Of a stretch of 64,000 nucleotides of DNA, positions 9,059 to 19,016 are shown in pieces. This stretch comes from Buttiauxella noackiae ATCC 51607 (GTDB lineage: Bacteria; Pseudomonadota; Gammaproteobacteria; Enterobacterales; Enterobacteriaceae): the NCBI RefSeq assembly GCF_001654865.1, contig NZ_LXEO01000063.1:1-64000 (forward strand), given 5' to 3'. The notes beneath the pieces were generated by a model, which was not told the DNA's origin, searched no databases, and saw nothing but the letters and a program-made list of their open reading frames with translations. A program made the translations under genes and the position numbers. How positions within the stretch are numbered: the first letter of the stretch is position 1; each line of letters opens with the position of its first letter.

Positions 9059-10252
9059 GTGTTTCAAAAAGTTGACGCCTATGCTGGCGACCCCATCCTT
9101 TCCTTGATGGAACGTTTCAAAGTTGATCCGCGTAGCGACAAGGTAAACCTCAGCATTGGCCTCTATTACAACGAAGATGGGGTCATCCCGCAGCTACAGG
9201 CCGTTGCTCTGGCTGAAGAACGCCTTAATTCTCAGCCGCATGGCGCATCTATTTATCTGCCGATGGAAGGTCTGAACAGCTACCGTAGCGCGATTGCCCC
9301 GCTGCTGTTTGGCGCAAATCATCCGGCGCTACTCGAAGGACGTATCGCGACCATTCAAACATTGGGTGGCTCCGGCGCCTTAAAAGTCGGTGCGGATTTC
9401 CTGAAAACTTATTTCCCGAACTCCCAGGTATGGGTCAGCGATCCGACGTGGGAAAACCATGTCGCCATCTTTGGCGGTGCCGGTTTCGAGGTAAACACCT
9501 ACCCATGGTTTGATAGCGAAACCAACGGTGTACGCTTCGAAGCACTGCTGGAAACCCTGCAAACACTACCTGCACAAAGCATTGTGCTGCTGCATCCTTG
9601 CTGTCATAACCCAACGGGCTCTGATCTGACTGATGCGCAATGGGATGTGGTTGTTGAAATTCTTAAAGCACGCGAGCTGATTCCGTTCCTGGATATTGCA
9701 TACCAGGGCTTTGGGGCGGGTATGGAAGAAGATGCCTACGCGATTCGCGCCATTGCCAGCGCTGGCCTGCCAGCGTTAGTCAGCAACTCTTTCTCTAAGA
9801 TCTTCTCACTGTATGGCGAACGTGTCGGCGGGTTGTCGATAGTGTGTGAAAACGCTGAAACGGCAAGCCGTGTACTGGGCCAGTTGAAAGCAACCGTGCG
9901 TCGTAACTACTCCAGCCCGCCAAACTTTGGTGCGCAGGTTGTGGCTGCTGTTCTGAATGACGAGCAACTGAAAGCCAACTGGCTGGCAGAAGTTGAAACC
10001 ATGCGTCGCCGCATTCTTGATATGCGCCAGGCATTGGTTTCTGTGCTGAAAGCCGAAATGCCAGAGCGTAACTTTGACTATCTGCTGCAACAACGTGGCA
10101 TGTTCAGTTATACCGGCCTAAGTTCAGCACAGGTTGATCGCCTGCGTGATGAGTTTGGCGTGTATCTGATTGCCAGCGGGCGCATGTGTGTCGCAGGGCT
10201 TAACAGCAATAACGTACAGCGTGTAGCACAGGCGTTTGCCGCCGTAATGTAA
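9059..10252 (+). CDS. tyrB: Aromatic amino acid aminotransferase TyrB
   Basis: TyrB is the PLP transaminase for the last step of tyrosine, phenylalanine and leucine synthesis. The start is a GTG at 9059 (GTG TTT CAA AAA), preceded by an AGGAGA ribosome site; this gives 397 residues, the E. coli length, and the familiar [15 protein letters not shown]-terminus. A longer open frame to 8879 runs through a REP palindrome and is rejected. The PLP lysine is in [17 protein letters not shown] (near 247) and the substrate Arg is in the C-terminal domain. An inverted repeat GGTTTACA (9012-9019) and TGTAAACC (9037-9044) upstream resembles TyrR half-sites, consistent with known TyrR control of tyrB, although its geometry is not the canonical box. 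Confidence 0.95.
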   Translation: MFQKVDAYAGDPILSLMERFKVDPRSDKVNLSIGLYYNEDGVIPQLQAVALAEERLNSQPHGASIYLPMEGLNSYRSAIAPLLFGANHPALLEGRIATIQTLGGSGALKVGADFLKTYFPNSQVWVSDPTWENHVAIFGGAGFEVNTYPWFDSETNGVRFEALLETLQTLPAQSIVLLHPCCHNPTGSDLTDAQWDVVVEILKARELIPFLDIAYQGFGAGMEEDAYAIRAIASAGLPALVSNSFSKIFSLYGERVGGLSIVCENAETASRVLGQLKATVRRNYSSPPNFGAQVVAAVLNDEQLKANWLAEVETMRRRILDMRQALVSVLKAEMPERNFDYLLQQRGMFSYTGLSSAQVDRLRDEFGVYLIASGRMCVAGLNSNNVQRVAQAFAAVM

Positions 10253-10276
10253 GTGCTTACTTACTATTTGTCCCAG

Positions 10277-10306
10277 AAAGGCGATGTGTGATCATCGCCT
10301 TTTTCT
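10277..10306 (+). terminator. tyrB terminator
   Basis: Stem AAAGGCGATG / CATCGCCTTT with a 6-base loop and a T run (TTTTTCT) 24 bases after the tyrB stop: a standard intrinsic terminator. Confidence 0.85.
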
Positions 10307-10422
10307 ATGATAAATCTTGAAAAATTCCTTCCTATGGCGCTTTCGCATCGGTATGGTCGAATTGATTTTTGACCATCTGTTCTGCTTTATCACCCTCACT
10401 AATCATAATTAAAGGGAAAATG

Positions 10423-11136
10423 ATGCGTAAGCTAACTATGGCATTAAGTGCCGTTTGTTTGTTATTGGGATTGAATCAGTCTGTTGTTGCTAAAGAATCT
10501 GTACCTGCACAACTCAACCCTGGCGTGACTGTTGCGCAGTTGGCGCAGCAAGTCCCTGTTCACTGGGTTTCTGTTGCTCAAATTGAAAATAGCCTGTTGG
10601 GGCGTGCCCCGATAGCGGTTGGCTTTGATATTGACGACACGGTACTGTTCTCAAGCCCTGGCTTCTATCGCGGGCAAAAAGAGTTTTCTCCAGGGAAACA
10701 GGATTACCTGAAAAATCCTGAGTTCTGGGAAAAAATGAACAACGGTTGGGATGAGTTCAGTATGCCGAAAGAAGTGGCGAAAAATCTTATCGCCATGCAC
10801 CTCAAACGAGGCGACAGCATCTACTTTGTGACCGGCCGTAGCCCGACTAAAACCGAAACCGTGACCCAAACGCTACAAAATGATTTCCTGATCCCGCAAG
10901 CCAGCGTTAACCCGGTTATTTTTGCGGGTGATAAACCCGGGCAAAATACGAAGACGCAGTGGCTGAAAGATAAGAAAATCAAAGTGTTCTACGGTGATTC
11001 AGACGGCGATATTACTGCTGCTCAGGACGTAGGTGCGAGGGGCATTCGCCTGCTACGTGCTTCAAACTCAAGTTATCAACCGTTGCCAAAAGCAGGTGCT
11101 TTTGGTGAGGAAGTGATTGTTAACTCTGAATATTGA
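10423..11136 (+). CDS. aphA: Class B acid phosphatase AphA
   Basis: A periplasmic, magnesium-dependent HAD phosphatase that releases phosphate from nucleotides and other organic esters. The 237-residue protein starts at 10423 (AAAGGGA ribosome site 5-6 bases before it; a tandem ATG at 10420 is too close). Residues 1-23 are a signal peptide. The HAD nucleophile motif [11 protein letters not shown], the [12 protein letters not shown] threonine motif, and the FYGDSDGDI aspartates are all intact. The C-terminus ([10 protein letters not shown]) matches E. coli AphA. In E. coli yjbQ follows; here the next gene is yjbR. Confidence 0.95.
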   Translation: MRKLTMALSAVCLLLGLNQSVVAKESVPAQLNPGVTVAQLAQQVPVHWVSVAQIENSLLGRAPIAVGFDIDDTVLFSSPGFYRGQKEFSPGKQDYLKNPEFWEKMNNGWDEFSMPKEVAKNLIAMHLKRGDSIYFVTGRSPTKTETVTQTLQNDFLIPQASVNPVIFAGDKPGQNTKTQWLKDKKIKVFYGDSDGDITAAQDVGARGIRLLRASNSSYQPLPKAGAFGEEVIVNSEY

Positions 11137-11155
11137 TTTTATTCACTGATTAAAC

Positions 11156-11189
11156 ACGGCGATACGCGAAAGCAAATCGCCGTTTTTTT
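11156..11189 (+). terminator. aphA terminator
   Basis: Stem ACGGCGAT / ATCGCCGT with a 12-base loop and a run of seven T residues, 20 bases after the aphA stop. Confidence 0.85.
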
Positions 11190-11305
11190 CATCAAAAATC
11201 CCTGCTCGAGTTTTACTTTTGGCGAGTTACTCGCACACTTAGAGATGCCAGCGACATAAACTGGTCAGCACATCGTTTTCACGGGAGTCTCTCAGGGGGA
11301 ATAAA

Positions 11306-11659
11306 ATGACCAATTCGGATCTATTGCAGTACTGCATGAACAAACCCGGAGCGGAACAAACGGTTCATAGCGACTGGAAGGCCACACAAATCAAAGTAGC
11401 GGATGTGATGTACGCGATGGTACATGATGTGGAACAAAGACCGGCGGTTTCGCTGAAGGCAAGTCCCGATCTGGCTGATTTACTTCGCGCGCAGCATCAG
11501 GATGTTTTTCCAAGCGCGCATCTCAATAAAGCGCACTGGAGCACGCTTTATCTGGATGGATCGCTTCCGGACTCACAAATTTATTACCTGGTGGATGCTT
11601 CATATCAGCAGGCACTATCACTGCTGCCTGAGCAAGTCAGACAGCAGTATGTGAGATAA
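11306..11659 (+). CDS. yjbR: MmcQ/YjbR family protein
   Basis: A 117-residue soluble protein of the MmcQ/YjbR family (CyaY-like double-wing DNA-binding fold). It starts after a GGGGGAA ribosome site and has the family's LLQYCMNKPGAEQTV N-terminus and the SAHLNKAHWSTLYLDGSLP stretch. No biochemical role is established. It ends one base before the stop codon of the convergent uvrA, so the two transcripts must overlap or end within the coding regions. Confidence 0.92.
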   Translation: MTNSDLLQYCMNKPGAEQTVHSDWKATQIKVADVMYAMVHDVEQRPAVSLKASPDLADLLRAQHQDVFPSAHLNKAHWSTLYLDGSLPDSQIYYLVDASYQQALSLLPEQVRQQYVR

Positions 11660-14485
11660 CTATTTAAGCAAAGGTTTAAGGAAACGAGCGGTATGAGATG
11701 CTTCGCACTCTGCCACTGTTTCTGGCGTCCCGGAAACCAGAATCTCGCCACCGCCGCTACCGCCTTCTGGGCCAAGGTCGACAATCCAGTCTGCGGTTTT
11801 AATCACGTCCAGATTATGTTCGATAACCACAATGGTGTTGCCCTGGTCGCGTAACTGATGCAGAACTTCCAGTAACTGCTGGATGTCCGCAAAGTGCAGG
11901 CCAGTTGTTGGCTCATCAAGGATGTATAACGTCTGACCGGTGCCACGCTTAGAAAGCTCTCGCGCCAGCTTCACACGTTGCGCTTCACCGCCGGACAACG
12001 TCGTTGCCGACTGACCCAGGCGAATATAAGACAGGCCCACGTCGATTAACGTTTGCAGCTTACGGGCTAGTGCAGGAACGGCATCGAAGAACTCACGAGC
12101 ATCTTCAATGGTCATATCCAGCACTTCGTGGATGCTCTTTCCTTTGTACTTAACTTCCAGCGTTTCGCGGTTATAGCGTTTGCCTTTGCACTGGTCGCAC
12201 GGCACGTAAATGTCCGGCAGGAAGTGCATTTCAACTTTGATCACGCCATCGCCCTGACAGGCCTCGCAACGCCCGCCACGCACGTTAAAGCTGAAACGAC
12301 CCGGCGTATAACCTCGCGCACGTGATTCCGGCACTCCGGCAAACAGCTCACGCACAGGCGTAAACACGCCAGTGTAGGTCGCAGGGTTTGAACGTGGTGT
12401 TCGCCCAATCGGGCTTTGGTCGATATCGATGACTTTGTCGAAATGTTCCAGACCCTGAACGTCGCGATACGGCGCAGGTTCCGCAATCGTCGCGCCGTTA
12501 AGCTGGCGTTGGGCGATTGGGAACAGGGTATCGTTAATCAGCGTTGATTTCCCGGAACCGGAAACCCCGGTCACACAGGTGAACAAACCTACCGGCAGCG
12601 TTAGCGTCACGTCTTTCAGGTTGTTGCCTTTTGCACCAACCAGTTTCAGCACTTTCTCCGGATCGGCAGGCACGCGGTTCTTCGGCACAGCAATCTCACG
12701 TTTGCCGCTAAGGAACTGCCCGGTCAGGGATTCAGGCGCATCAATAATGTCCTGCATGGTGCCTTCAGCAACCACCTGACCACCGTGCACACCGGCACCA
12801 GGGCCGATATCGATAATATGGTCTGCGGCGCGGATAGCATCTTCATCGTGCTCTACCACAATCACGGTATTGCCGAGATCGCGCAGGTGAATCAGCGTTT
12901 CAAGCAGACGTTCGTTATCACGCTGGTGCAAGCCGATAGAGGGTTCATCCAGCACGTACATCACGCCGACAAGACCCGCACCAATTTGACTTGCCAGACG
13001 GATACGCTGTGCTTCGCCACCGGAAAGTGTCTCTGCGGATCGTGAAAGAGATAGGTAGTTCAGGCCGACGTTCACCAGGAATTTCAGGCGGTCGCCAATC
13101 TCTTTCAGCACTTTTTCAGCAATTTGCGCACGCTGACCGCTGAGTTTCATGTTCTGGAAGAATTCCATTGCATGGCCGATGCTCATGTCTGAAATAGTCG
13201 GCAGCGGGGTGTTTTCGACAAACACATGCCGTGCTTCACGACGCAGGCGTGTGCCTTCGCAGCTTGAGCAGGAACGGTTGCTGATAAACTTCGCCAGCTC
13301 TTCGCGTACTGCGGAAGACTCCGTTTCTTTGTAGCGGCGCTCCATATTATGCAGAACGCCTTCAAACGGATGCCGGCGCACCGAGGTGTCGCCACGGTCG
13401 TTTATATATTTAAACTCAATGCTTTCTTTACCGGAGCCGTTAAGCACTACGCTTTTCACGCTGGCTGTCAGTTCGTTCCACGGCGTTTCGATATCGAATT
13501 TGTAATGTTCGGCGAGCGAACGCATCATCGTGAAGTAATAGAAGTTACGGCGATCCCAGCCACGTATTGCGCCGCCAGCAAGGGAAAGCTCACCGTTTTG
13601 CACAACACGATCCGGATCGAAATATTGCTGCACGCCGAGCCCGTCGCAGGTTGGGCAGGCGCCGGCCGGGTTGTTGAACGAGAACAGACGAGGTTCCAGT
13701 TCACGCATGCTATAGCCACAAATTGGGCAGGCAAAGTTTGCAGAGAACAGCAGTTCTTCGGCTTTTTCGTCATCCATATCGGCGACAACCGCAGAACCAC
13801 CGGATAAATCCAGCGCTGTCTCAAATGATTCGGCCAGACGTTGCGCTAAATCCTCACGGACTTTAAAACGGTCAACCACCACTTCGATGGTGTGTTTCTT
13901 TTGCAGCTCAAGTTTTGGTGGATCGGATAGATCGCACACTTCGCCGTCGATCCTCGCACGGATATAGCCCTGGCTTGCCAGGTTTTCCAGCGTTTTGCTG
14001 TGCTCGCCTTTTCTATCTTTAATGATTGGCGCAAGCAGCATCAGGCGCCGGCCTTCCGGCTGAGCTAAAACGTTATCGACCATCTGGCTCACGGTTTGCG
14101 CCGCCAGAGTAACATTGTGATCCGGGCAACGCGGCTCGCCTACGCGGGCATATAGCAGGCGCAGGTAGTCATGAATTTCTGTGATGGTACCGACAGTTGA
14201 ACGCGGGTTGTGAGAGGTCGATTTCTGCTCGATAGAAATCGCAGGCGACAAACCTTCAATGTGGTCGACATCAGGCTTTTCCATCAATGACAGGAACTGA
14301 CGCGCATAGGCGGAGAGGGACTCAACGTAACGACGTTGCCCCTCGGCGTATAAGGTGTCGAAAGCCAGTGAGGATTTGCCAGAACCCGAAAGCCCAGTCA
14401 CGACAATCAGCTTGTCGCGTGGAATAACGAGGTTAATATTTTTGAGATTGTGGGTGCGGGCGCCCCGAACTTCGATCTTATCCAT
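11660..14485 (-). CDS. uvrA: Excinuclease ABC subunit A (UvrA)
   Basis: UvrA is the damage-recognition ATPase of nucleotide excision repair and loads UvrB. The 941-residue protein has two ABC modules: Walker [20 protein letters not shown] near residue 31 and [13 protein letters not shown] near 640, each with its signature (LSGGEAQR, twice). The zinc fingers are present as CPICGYSM...CPTCDG (near 253-280) and CEACQGDG...CDQCKG (near 740-765). It is divergent from ssb, and the shared region contains a LexA box, as in E. coli. Confidence 0.97.
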   Translation of the reverse strand: MDKIEVRGARTHNLKNINLVIPRDKLIVVTGLSGSGKSSLAFDTLYAEGQRRYVESLSAYARQFLSLMEKPDVDHIEGLSPAISIEQKSTSHNPRSTVGTITEIHDYLRLLYARVGEPRCPDHNVTLAAQTVSQMVDNVLAQPEGRRLMLLAPIIKDRKGEHSKTLENLASQGYIRARIDGEVCDLSDPPKLELQKKHTIEVVVDRFKVREDLAQRLAESFETALDLSGGSAVVADMDDEKAEELLFSANFACPICGYSMRELEPRLFSFNNPAGACPTCDGLGVQQYFDPDRVVQNGELSLAGGAIRGWDRRNFYYFTMMRSLAEHYKFDIETPWNELTASVKSVVLNGSGKESIEFKYINDRGDTSVRRHPFEGVLHNMERRYKETESSAVREELAKFISNRSCSSCEGTRLRREARHVFVENTPLPTISDMSIGHAMEFFQNMKLSGQRAQIAEKVLKEIGDRLKFLVNVGLNYLSLSRSAETLSGGEAQRIRLASQIGAGLVGVMYVLDEPSIGLHQRDNERLLETLIHLRDLGNTVIVVEHDEDAIRAADHIIDIGPGAGVHGGQVVAEGTMQDIIDAPESLTGQFLSGKREIAVPKNRVPADPEKVLKLVGAKGNNLKDVTLTLPVGLFTCVTGVSGSGKSTLINDTLFPIAQRQLNGATIAEPAPYRDVQGLEHFDKVIDIDQSPIGRTPRSNPATYTGVFTPVRELFAGVPESRARGYTPGRFSFNVRGGRCEACQGDGVIKVEMHFLPDIYVPCDQCKGKRYNRETLEVKYKGKSIHEVLDMTIEDAREFFDAVPALARKLQTLIDVGLSYIRLGQSATTLSGGEAQRVKLARELSKRGTGQTLYILDEPTTGLHFADIQQLLEVLHQLRDQGNTIVVIEHNLDVIKTADWIVDLGPEGGSGGGEILVSGTPETVAECEASHTARFLKPLLK

Positions 14486-14571
14486 TCACCTTTCCCGGTT
14501 TAAACGCTTTTTGCCAGGCCGCACTGGAGGCCGCCGACGATCACAAACGGCTAATTATGACACAATAAAAC

Positions 14572-14587
14572 CTGAATGGATATCCAG
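14572..14587. promoter_or_regulatory. LexA (SOS) box between uvrA and ssb
   Basis: CTGAATGGATATCCAG has the LexA form CTG-N10-CAG and lies in the 228-base divergent region, 86 bases from the uvrA start and 127 from ssb. It corresponds in position and sequence to the known E. coli uvrA/ssb SOS box. It should repress uvrA tightly and ssb weakly. Confidence 0.85.
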
Positions 14588-14713
14588 TGCTTTAATGCAA
14601 TAATGTATATCCCGCCGACATTCTGGAATGCATCCCGCAGCTATAAAGATTAGGGGTGGCGTGGTAGAATCGAGGGTTTACACTACTTATTAAACGTTTC
14701 AGGAGACACGATC

Positions 14714-15253
14714 ATGGCCAGCAGAGGCGTAAACAAGGTGATTCTCGTCGGGAATCTGGGTCAAGACCCGGAAGTACGCTACATGCCAAATGGTGGCGCA
14801 GTTGCCAACATTACTCTGGCCACGTCAGAGTCCTGGCGCGATAAGCAAACCGGCGAAACCAAAGAAAAAACTGAATGGCACCGTGTAGTGCTGTTTGGCA
14901 AACTGGCAGAAGTAGCAGGTGAATACCTGCGTAAAGGCTCCCAGGTTTATATCGAAGGTGCATTGCAAACTCGTAAATGGACTGACCAGGCTGGTGTTGA
15001 AAAGTACACTACCGAAATCGTGGTTAACGTTGGCGGCACCATGCAAATGTTGGGTGGACGCGCAGCGGGTGGTGCTCCTGCCGGCGGCGGTGCTCCAGGC
15101 CAGCAGCAAGGTGGTTGGGGTCAGCCTCAACAACCGCAGCAAGGTGGCAACCAGTTCAGCGGCGGTGCGCAACAATCTCGCCCGCAGCAGAGCGCTCCGG
15201 CACCATCTAACAATGAACCACCAATGGATTTCGATGACGATATTCCATTTTGA
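14714..15253 (+). CDS. ssb: Single-stranded DNA-binding protein SSB
   Basis: SSB coats single-stranded DNA in replication, repair and recombination, and recruits partners through its tail. The 179-residue protein has the OB fold (about 1-112, with [17 protein letters not shown] and the [12 protein letters not shown] strand), a Gly/Gln/Pro-rich disordered linker (115-170), and the conserved acidic tip [16 protein letters not shown] ribosome site precedes the ATG. It has its own terminator. Confidence 0.97.
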   Translation: MASRGVNKVILVGNLGQDPEVRYMPNGGAVANITLATSESWRDKQTGETKEKTEWHRVVLFGKLAEVAGEYLRKGSQVYIEGALQTRKWTDQAGVEKYTTEIVVNVGGTMQMLGGRAAGGAPAGGGAPGQQQGGWGQPQQPQQGGNQFSGGAQQSRPQQSAPAPSNNEPPMDFDDDIPF

Positions 15254-15280
15254 TAATGGTTCTGGCATTTAGCATTATCT

Positions 15281-15305
15281 AAAACCCCGCTTGCGGGGTT
15301 TTTTG
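15281..15305 (+). terminator. ssb terminator
   Basis: AACCCCGC-TT-GCGGGGTT hairpin followed by TTTTGTTTTT, 28 bases after the ssb stop. Confidence 0.92.
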
Positions 15306-15430
15306 TTTTTTAACGTGTGTAAAAGCGACTATTAATAACCTGAATGTATTACTCCGCGTCATAAGTATTCCTGCTTGCATTAAAACGTTATCCAGCTAAG
15401 TTAATTTGTGCAAACACACACTTATACACC

Positions 15431-15551
15431 CTAAATAATTCGAGTTGTGGGTAGGAGACAAGGGAGCAAATCCCCAGGAGCTTACTTTAGTAAGTGACTG
15501 GGGTTTGTGAGTGCAGTCAACACCCCCACAACTTGAAGTATGACGGGTATA
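15431..15551. repeat. ERIC element, copy 2
   Basis: ERIC in the orientation opposite to copies 1, 3 and 4: ATCCCCAGGAGCTTAC, then AGTAAGTGACTGGGGT, ending AACTTGAAGTATGACGGGTA. It lies just upstream of the M20 gene; the ORF starting at 15540 begins inside the ERIC end. Confidence 0.88.
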
Positions 15552-15569
15552 ACTCCACCGGAGAACAGC

Positions 15570-16748
15570 ATGACGGATAGTATTATTCCAGAAATAAAAG
15601 CATCAGAAGATGAGATGATTGCAATACGTCATTATCTACATGCAAACCCAGAATTAAGTCTGGAAGAGTTTAAAACCAGCGATTTAGTAGCAAAGCAACT
15701 TGAATCATGGGGATATAAAGTCACGCGCGGTATTGGCACTACTGGAGTTGTGGGTTCTTTGAAAAAAGGGAACTCGAATAAATCTATTGGCTTGCGGGCT
15801 GATATGGACGCACTCCCTATTTTTGAAGAAACGAATTTACCCTGGGCCAGTACCGTGGCCGGGAAAATGCACGCTTGCGGCCACGACGGGCACACCACTA
15901 TTTTATTAGCGGCTGCAAAATATATTGCTTCCGAATCCTGCGAATTTAACGGCACAGTCCATCTCATTTTCCAACCTGCCGAAGAAGCGATTGGCGGTGC
16001 GGACTTAATGATTAAAGAGGGATTATTCGACCGTTTCCCATGCGACCGTGTTTTTGCCCTGCACAATATGCCAGGCTTGCCGACCGGAAAATTAGGTTTC
16101 TACTCAGGAAACTTTATGGCTTCGGCAGATACCGTAAAAATCACCATCAAAGGCTACGGCGGCCATGGCGCTTATCCGCAACGTACCGTTGACCCAATCG
16201 TGACGGGCGCGGCGTTAATTACCGCATTGCAAACCATTGTCTCCCGCAATGTCACACCTGGCGAAACCGCGATTGTTACTGTTGGAACCTTCCAGTCGGG
16301 TATTGCGTCCAACGTTATCCCAGACACTGCGGTGATGGAATTAACCGTGCGTGCCATGAAACCAGAAATTCGCGATCTGCTGATTAAACGAATTGAAGAG
16401 TTAGCGGATTTTACCGCTAAAAGTTTTGGTGCAAGTTGTGAAGTGGAAGTCTACGACTCCTATCCAGTGCTGATTAACGATGATGAGCAAACGGCATTTG
16501 CCCGGGAACTGGCAGTTGAGTTCTTTGGCAAAGATGCTGTGCTCGATAAAGTTCTTCCGTCGACCGGCAGCGAAGATTTTGCTTTTATGCTGCAAGAAAG
16601 ACCGGGCAGTTATTTCTTATTGGGGAATGGAGAGAAGGGATATAAGGGTGGCTGTATGGTGCATAACCCTGGGTATGACTTTAATGATGACATTATTTCT
16701 ACCGGCGCCTCATTCTTTTCCCGCTTAGTCCAAACTTATTGTCGTTAA
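15570..16748 (+). CDS. M20 family amidohydrolase (hippurate/amino-acid amidase type)
   Basis: A 392-residue zinc amidohydrolase of the M20D group, which removes acyl or aromatic groups from N-acyl amino acids (hippurate, IAA-amino acid, N-acetyl-diaminopimelate types). Metal motifs visible: LRADMDALP (near 75), HACGHDGHTT (near 105), FQPAEEAIGGA (near 140) and the HNMPGLPTG loop. The dimerisation domain (about 185-300) includes GYGGHGAYP. The start at 15570 follows a GGAGA ribosome site; an upstream in-frame ATG at 15540 lies in the ERIC repeat. It is followed 14 bases later by a polar amino acid binding protein. Codon use is visibly more AT-rich than in ssb, which suggests acquisition. The exact substrate is unknown. 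Confidence 0.85.
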   Translation: MTDSIIPEIKASEDEMIAIRHYLHANPELSLEEFKTSDLVAKQLESWGYKVTRGIGTTGVVGSLKKGNSNKSIGLRADMDALPIFEETNLPWASTVAGKMHACGHDGHTTILLAAAKYIASESCEFNGTVHLIFQPAEEAIGGADLMIKEGLFDRFPCDRVFALHNMPGLPTGKLGFYSGNFMASADTVKITIKGYGGHGAYPQRTVDPIVTGAALITALQTIVSRNVTPGETAIVTVGTFQSGIASNVIPDTAVMELTVRAMKPEIRDLLIKRIEELADFTAKSFGASCEVEVYDSYPVLINDDEQTAFARELAVEFFGKDAVLDKVLPSTGSEDFAFMLQERPGSYFLLGNGEKGYKGGCMVHNPGYDFNDDIISTGASFFSRLVQTYCR

Positions 16749-16762
16749 TTGCCGGAGCTAAT

Positions 16763-17539
16763 ATGAAAAAATACATACTGCCATTAATTGCTCTGCTGGC
16801 GACGACTTCAGCATTGGCAAATAATATTAAAGAAATCCGTTTTGGTGTTGATCCGACATTTGCACCTTTTGAGTCAAAAGACGCGACTGGCAAAGTTGTC
16901 GGCTTTGATATTGATTTAGGGAATGCTATTTGTGAGAAACTTCAGGCGAAATGCGTGTGGGTGGAGAATAATTTCGATGCGATTATTCCTGCACTGCAAG
17001 CCAGGAAGTTTGATGCCATTCTTTCCGGGATGTATATGACGGAGAAAAGAAAGGAGCAGGTCGCTTTTACCGATAAAATTTATAATGGTCCAGTATTTCT
17101 GGTTGCACATAAAAATACCAACATTAAACCTGAGCTTGAACTGTTAAAAGGGAAAACGATTGGTGTCGAGCAGGGATCGGCTCAGGAAACCTATGCCAAT
17201 AAAAACTGGCGTAATTCTGGTGTAAATGTCGTTGCTTATCAGGGGGCTGATTTGGTCGTTCAGGATTTAGAATCCGGGCGTATTGATGGTGCTGTGTTGT
17301 CTGGGGTCATGGCAGAATATAGTTTCCTGAATAAACCACAGGGTAAAGATTTTGCCATGATAGGCGGAGCATTACAGGACCCTGAACTATTCGGTGCTGG
17401 TGCTGCAATTGGTTTGCGAAAGGATGATAACGAATTACGTGAAGCGCTAAATGGAGCGATAAGCCAGATTATTGCTGATGGCACTTATAAGAAACTCGCT
17501 TCGAAATACTTTAGCTTCGACATCTATTCCGGGACGTAA
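16763..17539 (+). CDS. Periplasmic amino-acid-binding protein (ABC transporter, HisJ/ArgT-like)
   Basis: A 258-residue type II periplasmic binding protein of the lysine/arginine/ornithine/histidine class. Residues 1-20 are a signal peptide (MKKYILPLIALLATTSALA). Mature landmarks: IRFGVDPTFAPFESKD, GFDIDLGNAICEKL, DAILSGMYMTEKRKEQVAFTD, and the C-terminal ALNGAISQIIADGTYKKLASKYF. The start follows a GGAG site 14 bases after the M20 stop, so both are probably one operon. No permease or ATPase gene is nearby; it probably feeds another amino acid permease or captures the product of the M20 enzyme (inference). Confidence 0.85.
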   Translation: MKKYILPLIALLATTSALANNIKEIRFGVDPTFAPFESKDATGKVVGFDIDLGNAICEKLQAKCVWVENNFDAIIPALQARKFDAILSGMYMTEKRKEQVAFTDKIYNGPVFLVAHKNTNIKPELELLKGKTIGVEQGSAQETYANKNWRNSGVNVVAYQGADLVVQDLESGRIDGAVLSGVMAEYSFLNKPQGKDFAMIGGALQDPELFGAGAAIGLRKDDNELREALNGAISQIIADGTYKKLASKYFSFDIYSGT

Positions 17540-17565
17540 TGTGTATTAGCTTGCGATACAAACAA

Positions 17566-17589
17566 AAACGGCCTCGCAATGAGGCCGTT
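17566..17589 (-). terminator. yjcB terminator (may also serve the binding-protein operon)
   Basis: Stem ACGGCCTC / GAGGCCGT with a 5-base loop. Read on the minus strand it is followed by TTTTTGTTTG, 21 bases beyond the yjcB stop; on the plus strand the U tract is weak. Confidence 0.8.
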
Positions 17590-17609
17590 ATCAATTCAAA
17601 TCAGACCCA

Positions 17610-17891
17610 TCAGGTCAACACCATCGGCCATTCTGGCGGCGCATGGCTTGATATCTCAATCATGATGTCTTTGAACGATGCCCAAATTACTGGGAAATCG
17701 GCCAGAGTCAGCCCTAACAAACCCGTTGCAAACCACAAAGATGCAGCGATACCCAGACCACTGCTCACCAGCGCTAAAAATGCGTAGTCGGATTTGCGAA
17801 ACTGGATGTTCAATGTGCTGGCTAAAAACATCAAAACCGCACTGACTAAAGGCCAGCGCATAAGTAAAACGCTGGTAGTAATTGCCGCCAT
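17610..17891 (-). CDS. yjcB: YjcB family membrane protein
   Basis: A 93-residue inner-membrane protein with two or three hydrophobic segments (about 6-24, 36-58 and possibly 60-75) and a conserved C-terminal tail APPEWPMVLT. Length and end match E. coli YjcB (93 residues). Function unknown. In E. coli pdeC (yjcC) lies between yjcB and soxS; here the 236-base gap to soxS has no such gene. Confidence 0.88.
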   Translation of the reverse strand: MAAITTSVLLMRWPLVSAVLMFLASTLNIQFRKSDYAFLALVSSGLGIAASLWFATGLLGLTLADFPVIWASFKDIMIEISSHAPPEWPMVLT

Positions 17892-18007
17892 GAAAACTGT
17901 TCCTTAAGCATAACTCATCACGCTCAACGGTTACGCGCGACACAAGGCGCGGCAAATACAGCTCAGGGACCGTCAGGGGAATGAGTGGGTACAGAAAATG
18001 TAAGAAG

Positions 18008-18026
18008 AATCCTGTCTCACAGGATT
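18008..18026 (-). terminator. Hairpin downstream of soxS
   Basis: AATCCTGT-CTC-ACAGGATT, an 8-base stem with a 3-base loop, about 100 bases beyond the soxS stop; on the minus strand TTCTTC follows. Plausible soxS transcript end with a weak U tract. Confidence 0.45.
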
Positions 18027-18127
18027 TGTGAACTATATCACACTTGTTCTTTTAATCGCCAGTTATGCGGCGCATTTTCTGACCCATTTTATCGGGCTGT
18101 CAGGTAACAATTCTTCCACAAATAGCT

Positions 18128-18451
18128 TCAGGCGTGGTGGCGATAGTCGGTTGGTGTACGGTCGAACTCGCGGCGGAAAACACGCGAAAATGTCTGTTGA
18201 GAGACATAGCCATAGTCCATCGCAATATCAAAGATCGGGCGCTGCGTATTGCGTAACTCTTTGGCCGCCATCAACAGGCGACGCTGCCGAATGTATTCAC
18301 CCAGTGTCTGGCGTTTCACCGTGCGGAACATCCGCTGAAGATACCATTTTGAATAGCCTGATTTTTTTGCCACAACATCAATGTTCAACGGTTGATCAAT
18401 GTGATCGTCAATCCATTCAGTCAAAGTTTTAATAATGTCCTGATGTGCCAT
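18128..18451 (-). CDS. soxS: Transcriptional activator SoxS (AraC family)
   Basis: SoxS is the 107-residue effector of the superoxide/redox-cycling response; it binds soxboxes and recruits RNA polymerase to sodA, zwf, fumC, acrAB and others. The product is a stand-alone pair of AraC HTH motifs (SKWYLQRMFRTVKRQTLGEY near 34-53, and the second HTH with SQQTFSRVFRREF near 84-96), at full E. coli length. It is divergent from soxR, and its promoter contains the SoxR operator, so it is switched on by oxidised SoxR. Confidence 0.97.
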   Translation of the reverse strand: MAHQDIIKTLTEWIDDHIDQPLNIDVVAKKSGYSKWYLQRMFRTVKRQTLGEYIRQRRLLMAAKELRNTQRPIFDIAMDYGYVSQQTFSRVFRREFDRTPTDYRHHA

Positions 18452-18498
18452 AAGCGATCCTCAAGCTCGATTTCAATTAGCTGGTTCTAATGGCAGCG

Positions 18499-18529
18499 AG
18501 TATAATTCCTCAAGTTAACTTGAGGTAAA
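18499..18529 (-). promoter_or_regulatory. soxS promoter with 19-base spacer
   Basis: On the minus strand, TTTACC (-35, bases 18529-18524) and TATACT (-10, bases 18504-18499) are separated by 19 bases. This is the over-long spacer typical of MerR-family-activated promoters; the SoxR operator fills the spacer. Confidence 0.85.
18508..18525. promoter_or_regulatory. SoxR operator
   Basis: CCTCAAGTTAACTTGAGG, a perfect 18-base palindrome identical to the enterobacterial SoxR box, between the -35 and -10 of soxS and just upstream of soxR. It mediates activation of soxS and mild repression of soxR. Confidence 0.93.
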
Positions 18530-18536
18530 GAGCATT

Positions 18537-18995
18537 ATGGAAAAGAAATTACCGCGCTTTAAACCCTTACTCAGTCCTGGCGAAGTGGCGAAGCGTAGCG
18601 GCGTGGCCGTTTCGGCTTTGCACTTCTACGAGAGCAAAGGTCTTATCAAAAGCAGAAGAAACAGCGGAAACCAGCGTCGTTACACGCGTGATGTGCTGCG
18701 AAATGTAGCCATTATTAAAATTGCGCAGCGTATTGGCATTCCGCTGTCGACCATTGGTGAAGAGTTTGGCGTGCTGCCCGATGGACACAAAATCAATAAG
18801 AACGATTGGAAAAAAATGTCGTCGCAATGGCGCGAGGAACTGGACCGGCGCATTCATACGCTGACGGCACTTCGTGACGAACTGGACGGTTGTATCGGCT
18901 GCGGTTGTCTATCGGGTGCTGACTGCCCGCTGCGAAACCCAGGCGATAAACTCGGTGAAGAGGGGACGGGTGCTCGTTTACTGGAAGATGATTAA
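18537..18995 (+). CDS. soxR: Redox-sensitive transcriptional activator SoxR
   Basis: SoxR is a MerR-family dimer with a [2Fe-2S] cluster; oxidation by redox-cycling drugs or nitric oxide makes it activate soxS. The 152-residue protein has the winged helix ([20 protein letters not shown] near 13-32), a dimer coiled coil (about 80-118), and the cluster ligands CIGCGC...C (four Cys near 119-130). It is 12 bases downstream of the operator palindrome. A dyad terminator shared with a minus-strand small RNA lies downstream. Confidence 0.97.
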   Translation: MEKKLPRFKPLLSPGEVAKRSGVAVSALHFYESKGLIKSRRNSGNQRRYTRDVLRNVAIIKIAQRIGIPLSTIGEEFGVLPDGHKINKNDWKKMSSQWREELDRRIHTLTALRDELDGCIGCGCLSGADCPLRNPGDKLGEEGTGARLLEDD

Positions 18996-19016
18996 CCTTA
19001 ATAGCAGGAATAGCAG

